Origin: Brachybacterium saurashtrense
Lineage (GTDB): Bacteria; Actinomycetota; Actinomycetes; Actinomycetales; Dermabacteraceae
NCBI RefSeq assembly: GCF_003355475.1
Contig: NZ_CP031356.1
Location: 2,356,001-2,420,000 of the forward strand
Reading direction: 5' to 3'
Length of the DNA stretch: 64,000 nt
Shown here: in pieces, positions 8,500-16,843 of the stretch
Position numbering within the stretch: the stretch's first letter is position 1
Layout of the letters: every line of letters starts with the position of its first letter
Notes under the pieces: generated by a model
The model's database searches: none
The model's input: only the letters and a program-made list of their open reading frames with translations
Told to the model about the DNA's origin: nothing
Made by a program: the position numbers and the translations under genes

Positions 8500-8815
8500 C
8501 TGAATGACACCGGAGTAATTATCACAGCGGAATTCGAATGCCGCGGAGAACGCGGCCGGAAAACGCGAAAAAGCGCAAAATCTTGGCAAAGACGTCGGTG
8601 AGCGCGGGCAAACTCCCCTGTGGGCCCCACCCGCGGTGCACATACAGTGGCGGGCGGTGCTGCCCCAGCTCAGGCCGCACTCACCGGGCTGCCGCCTCCC
8701 CGTCACCGGCCCGGTCGCTTCCTCCGCTTCCCTGGGTGACGGGCGCAGGTCCCGCGCGCGCGACATCCGTGCCGTCCCGGGCCCGGCGAGGCGACGGAGA
8801 AAGTGAACGCCACCG
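8500..8815 (+). promoter_or_regulatory. Long structured leader and promoter region of the NlpC/P60 gene
   Basis: The spacer from the tRNA terminator to the NlpC/P60 start contains no gene. At 8500-8600 it is clearly less GC-rich than its surroundings. A possible -10 (TACAGT) lies at 8644-8649. Downstream, 8699-8707 (CCCGTCACC) and 8735-8743 (GGTGACGGG) form a perfect nine-base-pair stem with a 27-base loop, so the mRNA leader may be structured. NlpC/P60 genes of actinobacteria are often under c-di-AMP riboswitch control, but the conserved GTCAGCTAAC-type element of that class is missing here. I therefore call it only a possible cis-acting leader. Confidence 0.35.
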
Positions 8816-10171
8816 ATGTTCCGCACCGCTCCACGAGGCACGCACCGGGCACCCGGCCGTGCCGTCATCGACTACCGGGGGCTCACCGCCCCGGTGGGCC
8901 GGGGGGTGGGGGGCGCCGCCGTCATCGGCGCCGTCTCCGCCACCGCCGCGCTCACCGGCGCCGCCTCCGCGACCGCCCAGGCGCCCGCCGCCTCGGCGTT
9001 CGGGACCGTGCACGGGGCCGCCCCGAGCGCGGCCCCGGCGACCCAGGCCCAGTACACCGCGACCAAGCTCCGCCTCGGCGCACGCGGCGCCGCGGTCACG
9101 CACCTCCAGCAGCGCCTGAACGCCCACGGCGCCTCGCTGGCGGTCGACGGGGTCTTCGGCTCCTCCACCCTGCGGGCCGTGCGCGCGCAGCAGTCCGCCG
9201 CCGGCATCGGCGTGGACGGCGTGGTGGGTCCGCGCACCTGGAGCGCGCTCACGGGAGCGGCCTCCGCCCCCGCGGCTCCCTCCACGTCCACGAATCCCAA
9301 GCTCCGGCGCGGTGATCGCGGTGCGGCCGTGACCACCCTGCAGAAGCAGCTCAACGACTCCGGCGCCTCGATCGCCGTCGACGGCGTGTTCGGCTCCGGC
9401 ACTGCCGGCGCGGTCCGCGCCCTGCAGTCCGCCGCCGGGATCGGCGTGGACGGCGTGGTCGGCCCCAAGACGTGGAGGGCCCTCGCCGGGGACGCCCGCA
9501 TCGGCGGGAGCTCCGGTTCGTCGGCCCCGTCGACCTCGGGCCCCTCCACCACCGCGCTCCTGCGGCAGGGGGATCGCGGCAGCGCCGTGAGGTCCTTGCA
9601 GTCCGCGCTCAACGACTCCGGCGCCTCGATCGCCGTCGACGGCGTGTTCGGCCGCGGCACCGCCAGCGCGGTCCGCGCCCTGCAGTCCGCCGCCGGGATC
9701 GGCGTGGACGGCGTGGTGGGCTCCCGCACCTGGAACGCGCTGAACAGCGACGTGCGCATCGGCGACACCGGCGGCTCCCGCGGGAGCACCGGGGGCTCCA
9801 CCAGCAGCGGCACCTCCGTGGACGGGAACGCGATCATCGCCGCGGCCCGCACGCAGATCGGTGCGCGCTACTCGTGGGGCGGGGAGTCCCCCTCCACCGG
9901 GTACGACTGCTCCGGCCTGGTGCACTACGCGTACAACCAGTCCGGCCACTCCCTCCCGCGCAAGACGGCCAAGGGCTACGTCTTCGGCGGGCGGATCATC
10001 TCCCAGTCCGAGGCGAAGCCCGGCGATCTCGTGGCCTTCACCGGCAACGACTACGGCCACATGGGCATCTACATCGGCAACGGGAAGATCATCGACGCCT
10101 CCGGCTCGCGCCAGCAGGTCGTCGAGCGCTCCATCTGGAACGCACCGCACGTGTTCGTCACCTACCGCTGA
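8816..10171 (+). CDS. Secreted NlpC/P60 peptidoglycan hydrolase with three PG-binding repeats
   Basis: This 451-residue exported protein has an N-terminal signal region ending around residues 45-60 (ALTGAASATAQAPA). Three peptidoglycan_binding_1 repeats follow at about 82-145, 160-230 and 250-310, each with an AVDGVFG...GIGVDGVVG core. A Gly/Ser-rich linker leads to an NlpC/P60 endopeptidase domain at about 335-451. The catalytic cysteine is C365 (YDCSGLV) and the histidine H415 (GHMGIYIG). The third polar position, often histidine, appears to be aspartate (IIDASG, about 427). It would cleave stem peptides in the cell wall. Repeats two and three share identical DNA blocks of 45 and 50 bases. 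ATG 8816 has a distant GGAG upstream. Confidence 0.94.
   Translation: MFRTAPRGTHRAPGRAVIDYRGLTAPVGRGVGGAAVIGAVSATAALTGAASATAQAPAASAFGTVHGAAPSAAPATQAQYTATKLRLGARGAAVTHLQQRLNAHGASLAVDGVFGSSTLRAVRAQQSAAGIGVDGVVGPRTWSALTGAASAPAAPSTSTNPKLRRGDRGAAVTTLQKQLNDSGASIAVDGVFGSGTAGAVRALQSAAGIGVDGVVGPKTWRALAGDARIGGSSGSSAPSTSGPSTTALLRQGDRGSAVRSLQSALNDSGASIAVDGVFGRGTASAVRALQSAAGIGVDGVVGSRTWNALNSDVRIGDTGGSRGSTGGSTSSGTSVDGNAIIAAARTQIGARYSWGGESPSTGYDCSGLVHYAYNQSGHSLPRKTAKGYVFGGRIISQSEAKPGDLVAFTGNDYGHMGIYIGNGKIIDASGSRQQVVERSIWNAPHVFVTYR
9350..9717 (+). repeat. Near-identical intragenic repeats in the NlpC/P60 gene (258-bp period)
   Basis: A 45-base block at 9350-9394 recurs unchanged at 9608-9652, and a 50-base block at 9410-9459 recurs unchanged at 9668-9717. 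The period is 258 bases, or 86 codons. It corresponds to the second and third peptidoglycan-binding repeats and suggests recent duplication or gene conversion. Confidence 0.9.
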
Positions 10172-10260
10172 CCCGTCACCGGGTCCGGCACCGACGGACG
10201 TCAGACCACGGCGGCCTGCTCGACGCGACAGCGTCACCGGGAAGGAGCAGGGCGACGTGA

Positions 10261-10293
10261 GGGAGCCCGGTCGGCCTCGCCGACCGGGCTCCC
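10261..10293 (+). terminator. Terminator hairpin after the NlpC/P60 gene
   Basis: A perfect 15-base-pair stem (10261-10275 with 10279-10293) closes on a three-base loop. It lies 90 bases after the NlpC/P60 stop and before the hexosaminidase gene. No T tract follows. Confidence 0.8.
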
Positions 10294-10412
10294 GTGCGTC
10301 CGCGGGGCGCTCCGGTGCCCCCGCGGGGTGCTTCCGCGCCTGCGCACGGCGGCGGGGCCCGTCGTGGCAGACTGGACGGGCACCGGTCGACGTCGTCCCT
10401 CCAGGAGAAGCA

Positions 10413-11822
10413 ATGTCCGATCCTCTCGCCCTCGTCCCGCTGCCCCGCTCCGTCGTGTGGTCGGAGGGCGCCTGGGAGACGAGCGACCCCTGGGACGGTC
10501 TCTCCGTGGGCCTCAACGAGGATCTGCCCCCCACCGAGTACGCCCTGTCGATCTCCCCCACCGGCGCCGCGCTCACGGCCGGCAGCGAGGCCGCCCTGGC
10601 GGACGGCCGCAACACCTTCGCCCAGATCGTCACCGGGACCGACGGGTCGATCCCGTGCGTGACCATCTCCGACAGCCCCCGCTACGCGTGGCGCGGCATG
10701 CACGTGGACGTGGCGCGTCACTTCGTGCCCCTCGACCAGCTCGAGCTGCTGGTGGACGCGATGGCCCTGCACCGGCTGAACGTCCTGCACCTGCACCTCA
10801 CCGACGACCAGGGCTGGCGCCTGGAGATCAAGGGCTACCCGCGGCTCACCGAGGTGGGCGCCTGGCGGGAGCAGACCCTCGTGGGCCACATGAGCGAGGA
10901 CGAGCAGTCCTGGACCTTCGACGGCACCCCCCACGGCGGCTCCTACACCCAGGAGGAGATGGCCGGTCTCGTGGAGTACGCCCGCCGTCGCGGCGTGATG
11001 ATCGTGCCGGAGATCGACCTGCCCGGCCACATGCAGGCAGCGATCGCCGCCTACCCCTCGCTGGGCAACTTCCCCGAGCAGCAGCTGGGCGTGCGCGAGG
11101 TGTGGGGCATCTCCGACCACGTCCTCGGCGTGACAGACGAGGTCTTCGACTTCCTGCGGGACGTGCTCACGCAGGTGGCGGATCTCTTCCCCGCCCCCTA
11201 CGTGCACATCGGCGGGGACGAGTGCCCGCGCGCGGAGTGGGAGCGCTCCTCGGTGGCGCGCGCCCGCATGAACGAGTGGGGCCTCACCCGGGTCTCCGAG
11301 ATCCAGGGACGGTTCACGCAGTTCGCCGCCGACGTCCTGGCGGAGAAGGGCAAGCAGGTGATCGCCTGGGACGAGGTCCTCGAGAGCCACGTGCCCGACG
11401 ACATCGTGGTGATGAACTGGCGCCACGGCAACGGGCTGAAGGAGTCCGCCTCCCGCGGCTTCCGCACCGTCATCGCCAACAACGAGCACACCTACTTCGA
11501 CCACTACCAGGCCGATCCCTCCCAGGAGCCGCTCGCGATCGGCGGGCACACCACCGTCGAGGACGTGTACACCGCCACGTTCTCCCCGAAGAAGCTCGGC
11601 ACGGACGAGGAGCGGCTGCTGATCGGCCTCCAGGGGCAGCTCTGGACCGAGTACATGCCCACCCCCGAGCATCTGCAGTACATGGCCTTCCCGCGCATGT
11701 GCGCGCTGGCCGAGCGCGCCTGGGGATCCCCCGCGCAGAGCTGGGAGGAGTTCGAGGAGCGTCTGCGCGCGCACCTGCCGCGCCTGGACGCCTTCGGCAT
11801 CCGCTACCGACCGCTGGACTGA
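10413..11822 (+). CDS. GH20 beta-N-acetylhexosaminidase, cytoplasmic
   Basis: This 469-residue glycoside hydrolase family 20 enzyme removes terminal N-acetylglucosamine or N-acetylgalactosamine. The TIM-barrel start (YAWRGMHVDVARHF), HLHLTDDQGWRLEIK and PEIDLPGHMQAAI are clear. The catalytic Asp-Glu pair is D269-E270 in HIGGDECPR, and the substrate-binding tryptophans fall in AWDEVLE and WTEYM. There is no signal peptide, so it probably works in the cytoplasm on imported sugars or recycled wall material. ATG 10413 follows GGAGAAG at a good distance, and the longer open frame upstream is a shadow. The LytR_C gene starts two bases after the stop. Confidence 0.95.
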   Translation: MSDPLALVPLPRSVVWSEGAWETSDPWDGLSVGLNEDLPPTEYALSISPTGAALTAGSEAALADGRNTFAQIVTGTDGSIPCVTISDSPRYAWRGMHVDVARHFVPLDQLELLVDAMALHRLNVLHLHLTDDQGWRLEIKGYPRLTEVGAWREQTLVGHMSEDEQSWTFDGTPHGGSYTQEEMAGLVEYARRRGVMIVPEIDLPGHMQAAIAAYPSLGNFPEQQLGVREVWGISDHVLGVTDEVFDFLRDVLTQVADLFPAPYVHIGGDECPRAEWERSSVARARMNEWGLTRVSEIQGRFTQFAADVLAEKGKQVIAWDEVLESHVPDDIVVMNWRHGNGLKESASRGFRTVIANNEHTYFDHYQADPSQEPLAIGGHTTVEDVYTATFSPKKLGTDEERLLIGLQGQLWTEYMPTPEHLQYMAFPRMCALAERAWGSPAQSWEEFEERLRAHLPRLDAFGIRYRPLD

Positions 11823-11823
11823 G

Positions 11824-12429
11824 ATGCCCACCTCCCACCACGACGCGCACCCGTACGGACGCTCGGCGGACGACGTCCGTCGCCGCGACCGTCGGCTGCG
11901 GCGCACGCGTCGACTCCGCGCCACGCAGCTGGCGATCTTCTCGCTGCTCGCGGTGGCGCTGATCGCCGTGGGCGTGTATGCCGTGGGAGAGCTGCGCCAG
12001 CCCGCGGCCGATCCCGGGCAGATCGCGCCCAAGACCTTCGGCGCCGCCCCGGTGGAGATGACCTGCCCCGCGCCGGACTCCCTCCCCCTCCCCCCGGAGG
12101 AGGTCACCGTGACGGTGCTCAACGGCACCACCCGCAGCGGCCTGGCCGGCCAGGTCACCGAGCAGCTCGCCGAGCGCGGGTACGGGACGGGCGATCCCGG
12201 CAACACCCGCCGGGACTCCGGTGCGGTGACGATCGTGCACGGGCCCGACGGCTACCTGGCCGCCCGGTCCCTGGCCGCCCAGTTCGAGGACCCGCAGCTG
12301 CGGTTCGAGGAGGACGTCGAGGGCAGCGCGGTGCAGCTGCTGCTCGGCGAGGGCTTCACCGGCCCGCGGGACGCCGAGGCCGCCGCCGAGACCCTGGAGG
12401 AGCCGGTCGCGCTGCCCGAGGGCTGCTGA
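11824..12429 (+). CDS. LytR C-terminal-domain membrane protein (Cei-like)
   Basis: This 201-residue protein has a basic cytoplasmic head (RRRDRRLRRTRRLR), one membrane helix at about residues 35-54, and an exported LytR_C domain recognised by VTVTVLNGTTRSGLAGQVTEQL and the following alternating structure. LytR_C domains occur alone or attached to LCP ligases, which link glycopolymers to peptidoglycan. Stand-alone proteins such as mycobacterial Cei support envelope integrity. The start ATG lies two bases after the hexosaminidase stop, so they are probably co-transcribed. It meets the next gene tail to tail. Confidence 0.85.
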   Translation: MPTSHHDAHPYGRSADDVRRRDRRLRRTRRLRATQLAIFSLLAVALIAVGVYAVGELRQPAADPGQIAPKTFGAAPVEMTCPAPDSLPLPPEEVTVTVLNGTTRSGLAGQVTEQLAERGYGTGDPGNTRRDSGAVTIVHGPDGYLAARSLAAQFEDPQLRFEEDVEGSAVQLLLGEGFTGPRDAEAAAETLEEPVALPEGC

Positions 12430-12517
12430 CCGCGGGGCCCGGGGCTATCCCGCCCGCGCCCGGCCGCCGCACGCCGCCGCCGCGCCACCACGACCCCGCC
12501 GCCGGGGCACCTGCCGG

Positions 12518-14479
12518 TCAGTCCTCCCAGGTGCGCCGATCGGTCTCCATCCGCAGCCCGATCCACAGCGAGATGCTGCCGCCGAACAGGAGCAGCAGCA
12601 CCACGGTCGCGAACAGAACGGAGGTGCCCGGCGCCGAGGGCATCAGGCCCACCAGCAGGCTGTTGATGCCGCTCACCTCGGGGCCGGCCCCCTCGGCGGC
12701 GGTGACGTCCGGGTCCACATCGATCGTCAGGGAGGCGTGCACGGGCACGCCCTCGCTGTCGCTCACCTCGTAGGTGATCGAGGTGGTGCGGCCGGTGAAG
12801 CCCTCCTCCGGCTGGAACGTCACCGCCCCGTTCTCGCCCACGGTGTACTCGCCCTCGCCGGGGATCAGCAGGCGGGTGCCGCGGCCGTCCTCGAGCTCGG
12901 AGAGGTTCGTCGCCGAGAGCGAGCCGATCCTCACGCTCTCGGGCACCAGGGGCTGTGCGCCGCTGCCGGCGGTGTCGTTGCTCAGCGGATCCACGGTCAC
13001 CGGCCGGCCCGGGGCGGTGCGGCCCTCGTCGTCGCGGGGGGTGGCGATGACGGAGGAGACGATCACCTGCAGGGTCGAGTCGACGGGGTTGTCGGCGTAG
13101 ATGCCGCGTGCGGTCACCCCCACGGGGGTCGCGGCGCCGCGGAGGTCGTCCTCGGGTGTCATCACCACGGTGCTGGTGGCGAGGTCGATCCGCCAGGTGC
13201 CCTCGCCGGGCACCTCCAGGACGGTGCCGTCCTCGGAGAGGTCCGCGCCGTCGGGGGCGGCCTCGGGGTCGAAGCGCAGCGAGTCGGTGCTGACGTCGCG
13301 GATCCCCGCGCTCATGTCGATGCTGATCTCGCCGCCCGGCGCTCCGGCCTGCACCCGCGAGTGCAGCACCGGATAGGCGGTGCTGAGCAGAGCGGTCGCC
13401 GCGGTCCCGCCCTCGCCGTCGCCGCCGGTGATGCCCATCGGCGCGGTCTCGCGCACCTGGTCGTCCTCCGGGGTGAAGCGCACCGTGGCGGCCGAGCGGT
13501 CCAGCACCCAGGTGCCCTGCCCGTGGACCACCACCCGGGTGCCGTCGGTGGAGGCGTCGTAGGAGCTCGCGTCCCCCTGCGGCTGCAGGCGCAGGGTGGT
13601 GGGGTCCACGTACTGCTGGCCCTCCCCCACCACGAACAGGATGTCCTCGCCGTAGGGGGCGGACCAGTCGAGGTCCGAGATGATGGGGACGGTGAGCGTG
13701 ACCCTGCCGGCGCTGATCACCGCCTCCTCCCCGTCCTCGACGACGTAGCGGACGGAGTCGAGCTGGCGGCCCAGCCCGGGGCCGGAGGGGCTGTGGGTGA
13801 GCGTGCCGCCGCCCTCGAGCTGCCACACGCCCTGGTCCGGGACCACGGCGCGGGTCCCGGCGGCATCGATCGTGGAGCCCGGGGGCAGGCCCGCGAGCTG
13901 CAGGCGCAAGGAACCGCCCTCCGGCACCACCGCGTCGAGGTCGAGGGTGGTGGGCTCCCCGGCGGAGCCGTGCGCGGTCGTCTCGTCCAGCGTGAGCATC
14001 CGGGGGGTGAGCACCACCGGCAGCGAGCGGCTGTCGTGGAACCCGCCCACGCTCAGCGCGATCGGCGTGACCGTCTCCTGGGCGCCGTACTCGGGGGTGA
14101 ACACCAGATCCTCGCCCAGCAGGGACCAGGTGCCCTCCCCCGAGACGGCGAGGCTGCGGGAGTCCTCGCCCGGCTGCATCCGGGAGGCCACGGCGTCCTC
14201 GAGATCCTGCGGGACGGCGAGCCGGGCGGAGGCGAGGTCCACCTCGCCCTCGAGGTCGTCCTCGATCAGCGCGCGCAGCGGGATCCGGGTGACCGCCCCG
14301 GGCACCATCTCCAGGGTCTCGGTCTGGGACGGGAAGGCGAAGGGGCCGTCCTCCCCGAGCGCCGCCGCCGGCAGCGCCGTGGACAGGGCGAGCAGCGCCG
14401 CCGCGCACAGCGCCGCGACGCGCGCGATCGGCGTCCCGGCGCGCGCGCGAGGGAGGCGACGCGGCGACGGCTCGAGCAC
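12518..14479 (-). CDS. Secreted, C-terminally membrane-anchored CshA-like repeat protein
   Basis: This 653-residue exported protein has a signal peptide (ALCAAALLALSTALPAAA, about residues 22-40), a long repeat region and a C-terminal transmembrane helix (about 625-646) with a short charged tail. I count about five or six degenerate repeats, each with a GEGTW... strand, an FTPEDD or FTPEYG core and a following TPI/TPVG strand. These resemble CshA-type fibrillar or bacterial Ig-like surface repeats. No LPxTG sortase signal is present, so anchoring is by the helix. GTG 14479 sits exactly six bases after a TACCCT -10 box and is divergent from the maltokinase gene. The ligand is unknown; adhesion is an inference from the repeat type. 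Confidence 0.8.
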   Translation of the reverse strand: MLEPSPRRLPRARAGTPIARVAALCAAALLALSTALPAAALGEDGPFAFPSQTETLEMVPGAVTRIPLRALIEDDLEGEVDLASARLAVPQDLEDAVASRMQPGEDSRSLAVSGEGTWSLLGEDLVFTPEYGAQETVTPIALSVGGFHDSRSLPVVLTPRMLTLDETTAHGSAGEPTTLDLDAVVPEGGSLRLQLAGLPPGSTIDAAGTRAVVPDQGVWQLEGGGTLTHSPSGPGLGRQLDSVRYVVEDGEEAVISAGRVTLTVPIISDLDWSAPYGEDILFVVGEGQQYVDPTTLRLQPQGDASSYDASTDGTRVVVHGQGTWVLDRSAATVRFTPEDDQVRETAPMGITGGDGEGGTAATALLSTAYPVLHSRVQAGAPGGEISIDMSAGIRDVSTDSLRFDPEAAPDGADLSEDGTVLEVPGEGTWRIDLATSTVVMTPEDDLRGAATPVGVTARGIYADNPVDSTLQVIVSSVIATPRDDEGRTAPGRPVTVDPLSNDTAGSGAQPLVPESVRIGSLSATNLSELEDGRGTRLLIPGEGEYTVGENGAVTFQPEEGFTGRTTSITYEVSDSEGVPVHASLTIDVDPDVTAAEGAGPEVSGINSLLVGLMPSAPGTSVLFATVVLLLLFGGSISLWIGLRMETDRRTWED

Positions 14480-14485
14480 GCGGCC

Positions 14486-14491
14486 AGGGTA
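14486..14491 (-). promoter_or_regulatory. Predicted -10 box (TACCCT), leaderless start of the repeat protein
   Basis: On the minus strand TACCCT is followed by six bases and the GTG at 14479, so transcription is expected to start at the first base of the start codon. Confidence 0.5.
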
Positions 14492-14545
14492 GCAATCCCC
14501 CCGGCGAGTTCCCGGCGAGCGCCTGTGCGGGAGGCGGCGCGACCG

Positions 14546-14551
14546 TACTCT
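14546..14551 (+). promoter_or_regulatory. Predicted -10 box (TACTCT), leaderless start of maltokinase
   Basis: TACTCT lies exactly six bases before ATG 14558. No Shine-Dalgarno sequence is present in the intervening GAGCAG at a useful spacing, consistent with a leaderless mRNA. Confidence 0.5.
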
Positions 14552-14557
14552 GAGCAG

Positions 14558-16093
14558 ATGGACGCCACCTCGGGGCCCGGGCCCCGCCCCCGCGACGACG
14601 CCCCGGCCGACGACGGCCGCGCCCGGCACGTCTCCGCCCCGCACGCGGACGCCCTCGACCTCTCGCTGCTGCCGGGGCCGGGCGAGGTGCTGGACGCGCT
14701 CACGGGCGCCCTCGCCCTCTGGCTGCCCGCGCAGCGCTGGTACGCGCACAAGGGTGCCGGGACGCCGCAGGTGGCGATCGCCGGCTGGGCGCCGCTGCGC
14801 CTGGCCGCCGCGCAGCTCACGCTCGAGGTGGTGCTCGCCGTGCGTCTCCCGGACGGCACCGAGACGCTCTACCAGGTGCCGCTCGCGCTGCGCCGCGCGG
14901 AGGCGGAGCGGAGCGCGGCCGAAATCGCCGACGAGGCCGAGCCGATCGGCGTGGTGGATGCACCGGGCGGGCCGCTGTGCGCCGTGGACGCGCTGCGCAC
15001 GACGGAGGGCCGTGCGGCGCTGCTGGCCCCGCTGCTCGCCGGGGAGGGCGCGGCCGGCCCCGGCCTGGGACTGTCCTCGTACCTCCTGGCCGCCGCTCCC
15101 CCGTCGGCGCCCGCTCCCCCGTCGGCACCCGCGGGGATCCCGCGCACCCGCCTGCTGGACGGCGAGCAGTCCAACACCTCGATGATCCTCGAGGTCGAGG
15201 GCGGTGCCCCGCTGATCGTGAAGCTGTTCCGGGTGCTCCAGGACGGGGAGAACCCGGACGTCGTGCTGCAGGGCGCCCTCACCGCGGCCGGCAGCACGCG
15301 CGTGCCCGCGATGGTGGGCGCCGCTCGGCTGGCGGTGGCGGGGATCCGCACCCACGCGCTGTGCGCCCAGGAGTTCCTGCCGGGCGTCGAGGACGCCTGG
15401 CGGGTCTCGCTGCGGGAGGCCACGGCGGGCGAGGATCCCGCCGCGGCGATGGAGGCGCTGGGGGCGACGGTGGCCGAGGTGCACCGCGACCTCGCCGCCG
15501 CGCTCGGCACCGTCGCCGCCGGCTCGGAGGAGGTGGCCCACCGGGTGGCGGCGATGCGCACGCGCCTGGCGGAGACGGCCGCCCTGGTCCCGCAGGTCGC
15601 GGCGCAGCGCGACGCGCTCGAGGACCTGCTGGCGGCGGCGGGCGACGTGCCGTGGCCGGCGCTGCAGCGCATGCACGGCGACCTCCATCTCGGGCAGGTG
15701 CTGGCCTCGCCGCAACGGGGCTGGGTGCTGCTGGACTTCGAGGGGGAGCCGCTGCGCCCGCTGGCCGAGCGCTCCCTGCCCGACTGCCCGCTGCGGGACC
15801 TGGCCGGTCTGCTGCGCAGCCTCGACTACGTCGCGGGCGCGGTGCGCCTGCAGCACGGCGCCGACGCCGAGGCCTGGGCGGCCCGGGCCCGGGCCGCGCT
15901 GCACGCCGGGTACACCGCGGCGGCCGGCGGGGGCGGGAGGGAGCAGGAGGTGCTGCTCGCGGCCTTCGAGGCCGACAAGGCCGTCTACGAGGCGCTGTAC
16001 GAGGCGCGGAACCGCCCGGACTGGCTGCCGATCCCGCTGGCCGCGCTCGCGAGGATCACCGCACCAGGCGCGGCGGCGGGGTCCGGGGGCTGA
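14558..16093 (+). CDS. mak: Maltokinase (Mak/Pep2)
   Basis: This 511-residue kinase phosphorylates maltose to maltose 1-phosphate, the donor for GlgE-type alpha-glucan synthesis from trehalose. The N-terminal cap (residues about 40-190) contains WLPAQRWYAHKG. The eukaryotic-like kinase fold shows LIVKLFRVLQDGENPD, the catalytic loop MHGDLHLGQVL (372-382) and the metal-binding LLDFEGEPLRP just after it, all typical of Mak. TreS and GlgE, its usual partners, are not in the window, so the gene stands alone here. A PSAPAPPSAPAG stretch is a low-complexity insert. Its 3' end overlaps the convergent gene by 38 bases. Confidence 0.92.
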   Translation: MDATSGPGPRPRDDAPADDGRARHVSAPHADALDLSLLPGPGEVLDALTGALALWLPAQRWYAHKGAGTPQVAIAGWAPLRLAAAQLTLEVVLAVRLPDGTETLYQVPLALRRAEAERSAAEIADEAEPIGVVDAPGGPLCAVDALRTTEGRAALLAPLLAGEGAAGPGLGLSSYLLAAAPPSAPAPPSAPAGIPRTRLLDGEQSNTSMILEVEGGAPLIVKLFRVLQDGENPDVVLQGALTAAGSTRVPAMVGAARLAVAGIRTHALCAQEFLPGVEDAWRVSLREATAGEDPAAAMEALGATVAEVHRDLAAALGTVAAGSEEVAHRVAAMRTRLAETAALVPQVAAQRDALEDLLAAAGDVPWPALQRMHGDLHLGQVLASPQRGWVLLDFEGEPLRPLAERSLPDCPLRDLAGLLRSLDYVAGAVRLQHGADAEAWAARARAALHAGYTAAAGGGGREQEVLLAAFEADKAVYEALYEARNRPDWLPIPLAALARITAPGAAAGSGG

Positions 16094-16568
16094 GCACCGC
16101 TGCGGGGCTGGTGCTCGGCACCGGGGCGAGGGAGCCGGGCAGGAACGGTGCGCTCACCATGCGCACGGCGACGCGCACCCCGAGGACCAGCTCCAGCAGG
16201 TCACCCTCCTCGCCGGCCCAGCTCACCACGGTCATCCCCCGCCCGGCGTTCTCCGCGCGGGGGTGCAGCCCGTGGGCGCTCGCGGCACGGTGCACGGCAT
16301 CGATCACGCCCGCGGCCTCGGCGGGATCCGGGAGGCCGCGGCCCACCAGGAGCGCGCTGACGTGGCAGAGGGTCTGCAGGCCCTGCCAGGAATCGCCCGA
16401 GGAGCGGTCCCGTGCGGGCCGGTGGTCCTGGAACTCGCCCAGGCCGGGGTGCCGGGCGCGCAGCTCCTCGAGCACCGCGGTGAGCACCTGCCGCACGCGG
16501 TGATGGGTCTCGTCCTGCCCCGGCACGGAGTCGGCGGCGGAGGAGGGGTCGGACGGGAGAGCTGACAT
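16056..16568 (-). CDS. Hypothetical protein, 170 residues
   Basis: I do not recognise this family. The protein has a polar N terminus, a helical stretch (HHRVRQVLTAVLEELRARHPGLGEF), a probable beta region (GMTVVSWAGEEGDLLELVLGVRVAVRMVSAP) and a Pro/Ser-rich tail. No signal peptide or membrane segment is seen. ATG 16568 follows GGAAGGTGA at good spacing, which supports real translation. A TACGCT -10 box at 16646-16651 would give a leader of about 70 bases. It overlaps the maltokinase 3' end convergently. It lies downstream of jetC where jetD would be expected, but its size and sequence do not fit a JetD nuclease. Confidence 0.65.
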   Translation of the reverse strand: MSALPSDPSSAADSVPGQDETHHRVRQVLTAVLEELRARHPGLGEFQDHRPARDRSSGDSWQGLQTLCHVSALLVGRGLPDPAEAAGVIDAVHRAASAHGLHPRAENAGRGMTVVSWAGEEGDLLELVLGVRVAVRMVSAPFLPGSLAPVPSTSPAAVLSPRTPPPRLVR

Positions 16569-16673
16569 CGCTGTTCACCTTCCACCGTCGTGCCGCCCGG
16601 AGGGCCGTCCCGCATTCCACCGCCCGGCCAGAACGGTCGGTGCCCAGCGTATCGACCGCCGGGGGCGCGGCCG

Positions 16674-16691
16674 ATGGGGAGAACTCCCCAT
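16674..16691 (-). terminator. Inverted repeat in the spacer downstream of jetC
   Basis: ATGGGGAG and CTCCCCAT form a perfect eight-base inverted repeat around AA. It lies about 150 bases past the jetC stop and about 105 bases before the 170-residue gene, so it may end the jetC transcript or be a protein-binding site. The rest of the 275-base spacer holds GC-rich sequence and a possible -10 box only. Confidence 0.35.
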
Positions 16692-16843
16692 GGGCCCGGG
16701 GAAGAGTACACGCGGCCCGGTCCCGGCGGCACGTCGGGGAGAACGGGACCACACCCGCGCCCGCGCCGCGCCCGTCGGGGCGGGCCCGGCGTCCCCGCGC
16801 CCGGCGGCGTCGCGCCCGGCCTCCCCGCGATTCGGCGCGCGGC

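Noticed and set aside
8500..8815. c-di-AMP (ydaO/yuaA) riboswitch before the NlpC/P60 gene
   Set aside because: The context fits, but I could not find the conserved GGGTGAATC-type and GTCAGCTAAC-type blocks. A covariance search would be needed to claim it.
12518..14479. Sortase-anchored adhesin
   Set aside because: No LPxTG or variant precedes the C-terminal helix, and the tail after it is not the usual short basic stop-transfer of sortase substrates.
16056..16568. The 170-residue protein as a truncated JetD
   Set aside because: It shows no topoisomerase VI-like or Toprim motifs, has its own good ribosome site, and is far too short.
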